Part shown: piece by piece, positions 7,697 to 7,891 of the stretch
Layout: every line of letters starts with the position of its first letter
How positions within the stretch are numbered: position 1 is the stretch's first letter
Assembly (NCBI GenBank): GCA_015486655.1
Contig: WFRF01000188.1
Span: 1 to 7,891, forward strand
From: Caldifarciminota bacterium
GTDB taxonomy: Bacteria; Hydrothermota; 32-111; QNBC01
Length of the DNA stretch: 7,891 nucleotides
Reading direction: 5' to 3'
Made by a program: the position numbers and the translations under genes
Notes under the pieces: generated by a model
Database searches by the model: none
The model's input: only the letters and a program-made list of their open reading frames with translations
Told to the model about the DNA's origin: nothing

Positions 7697-7779
7697 TGGA
7701 GTGTTCAAAAAAGGAGAACAGAGGTAATCTTAAAGAAAAAGGAGATTGCCTATGGAAAGGAGGTATAGTATATCAATGA
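7693..7779 (+). CDS. Possible 28-residue leader ORF overlapping the transposase start
   Basis: An ATG at 7693 has AAGGGAG (7679-7685) seven bases upstream and opens 28 codons starting M-L-E-C-S-K-K-E and ending G-G-I-V-Y-Q. The TGA at 7777-7779 overlaps the alternative transposase ATG at 7776 as ATGA. The peptide is Lys/Glu-rich and I recognise no family. It may be a coupling leader that controls transposase translation, or simply chance in a purine-rich leader. Confidence 0.2.
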   Translation: MLECSKKENRGNLKEKGDCLWKGGIVYQ

Positions 7780-7891
7780 AAGAAATGAAGCGATATTATC
7801 TAATCGAGCAAGCAATAAAGGGGAAAATGTATTTAACGCAAGCAGCGAGGATAATGGGAATAAGCTATCGGCAGGCATTACGCTTAAAAAA
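7752..7891 (+). CDS. Transposase N-terminus, ISNCY-like helix-turn-helix (partial)
   Basis: The reading frame is open from here to the window edge and gives 46 complete codons. The core reads K-R-Y-Y-L-I-E-Q-A-I-K-G-K-M, then T-Q-A-A-R-I-M-G-I-S-Y-R-Q-A-L-R-L-K. This is the N-terminal helix-turn-helix (T-Q-x-x-A-A-x-x-x-G-x-S-x-R-Q) seen in ISNCY-type and related integrase-fold transposases. The catalytic DDE domain would lie past the edge, so whether the gene is intact cannot be judged. Start choice: ATG 7752 has GGAG (7741-7744) seven bases upstream. ATG 7776 in the same frame is a real alternative, with AAAGGAGG at 7756-7763 but a long 12-base gap; it would remove MERRYSIS. The repeats upstream support membership of a mobile element. 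Confidence 0.8.
   Translation, partial: MERRYSISMKEMKRYYLIEQAIKGKMYLTQAARIMGISYRQALRLK

Larger units (their letters stand above)
7589..7751. other. Divergent intergenic region between uvrA and the transposase
   Basis: This stretch separates two genes that point away from each other. The part next to uvrA (7589-7625) is very AT-rich and carries the uvrA promoter. The part from about 7619 to 7696 carries four copies of ATGTCA and is likely to include the left end of the insertion sequence. From 7697 to 7751 it is purine-rich with several Shine-Dalgarno-like runs (7711-7715, 7736-7744) leading to the transposase start. No convincing terminator, tRNA or structured RNA is seen; the only small hairpin candidate is TCCC-AA-GGGA at 7675-7684, too short to call. 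Confidence 0.6.
7620..7891 (+). mobile_element. Left part of an insertion sequence, cut by the window end
   Basis: A transposase gene begins at 7752 and the repeat cluster at 7619-7696 precedes it, as expected for an IS end. The exact tip is not known. The outermost ATGTCA (7619) is a candidate because many IS begin with TG, but the tip could equally be near 7641 or 7652. The right end, the other inverted repeat and any target-site duplication lie outside the window. The transposase points away from uvrA, so the element is inserted upstream of the repair operon without breaking it. Confidence 0.5.

Noticed and set aside
7707..7713. Slippery heptamer A-AAA-AAG in register in the small leader ORF, suggesting programmed -1 frameshifting into the transposase.
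   Set aside because: The -1 frame is the transposase frame, but it meets TAA at 7725-7727 and again at 7731-7733, so no fusion protein could result.

Overview
The window is AT-rich bacterial chromosomal DNA. Most of it is one tightly packed operon read on the minus strand, right to left: uvrA, mfd, a large parvulin-like lipoprotein gene, and the start of a second lipoprotein gene that runs off the left edge. At the far right, on the opposite strand, lies the beginning of a transposase gene from an insertion sequence (IS) cut off by the window end.

Layout: 1-88 (minus) holds the first 29 codons of a lipoprotein. 85-1728 (minus) encodes a 547-residue lipoprotein of the SurA/PpiC/PrsA type. 1752-4838 (minus) is mfd, the transcription-repair coupling factor, in a short form of 1028 residues. 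4835-7588 (minus) is uvrA, the damage-recognition ATPase of nucleotide excision repair. 7589-7751 is a divergent intergenic region with a good sigma70-type promoter facing uvrA, clustered ATGTCA repeats and the probable IS end. 7752-7891 (plus) is the N-terminal helix-turn-helix part of the transposase.

How the genes work together: UvrA and Mfd act in the same pathway. Mfd removes RNA polymerase stalled at DNA lesions and recruits UvrA. Their genes overlap by four bases (ATGA), which suggests translational coupling. The two downstream lipoproteins belong to a different compartment (periplasm or outer cell surface) and probably act in envelope protein folding. They too are linked by an ATGA overlap, so the operon joins a DNA repair pair to a lipoprotein pair.

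Organism: the diderm-like SurA/PpiC lipoproteins, low GC and gene order suggest an AT-rich Gram-negative lineage. I lean weakly to something like Deferribacterota, but the window alone does not prove this. No wholly new system is evident. The most interesting points are the apparently leaderless uvrA promoter, whose -35 box may lie at the tip of the IS; the loss of catalytic residues and the duplicated module in the parvulin-like lipoprotein; and the shortened UvrB-like region of Mfd.
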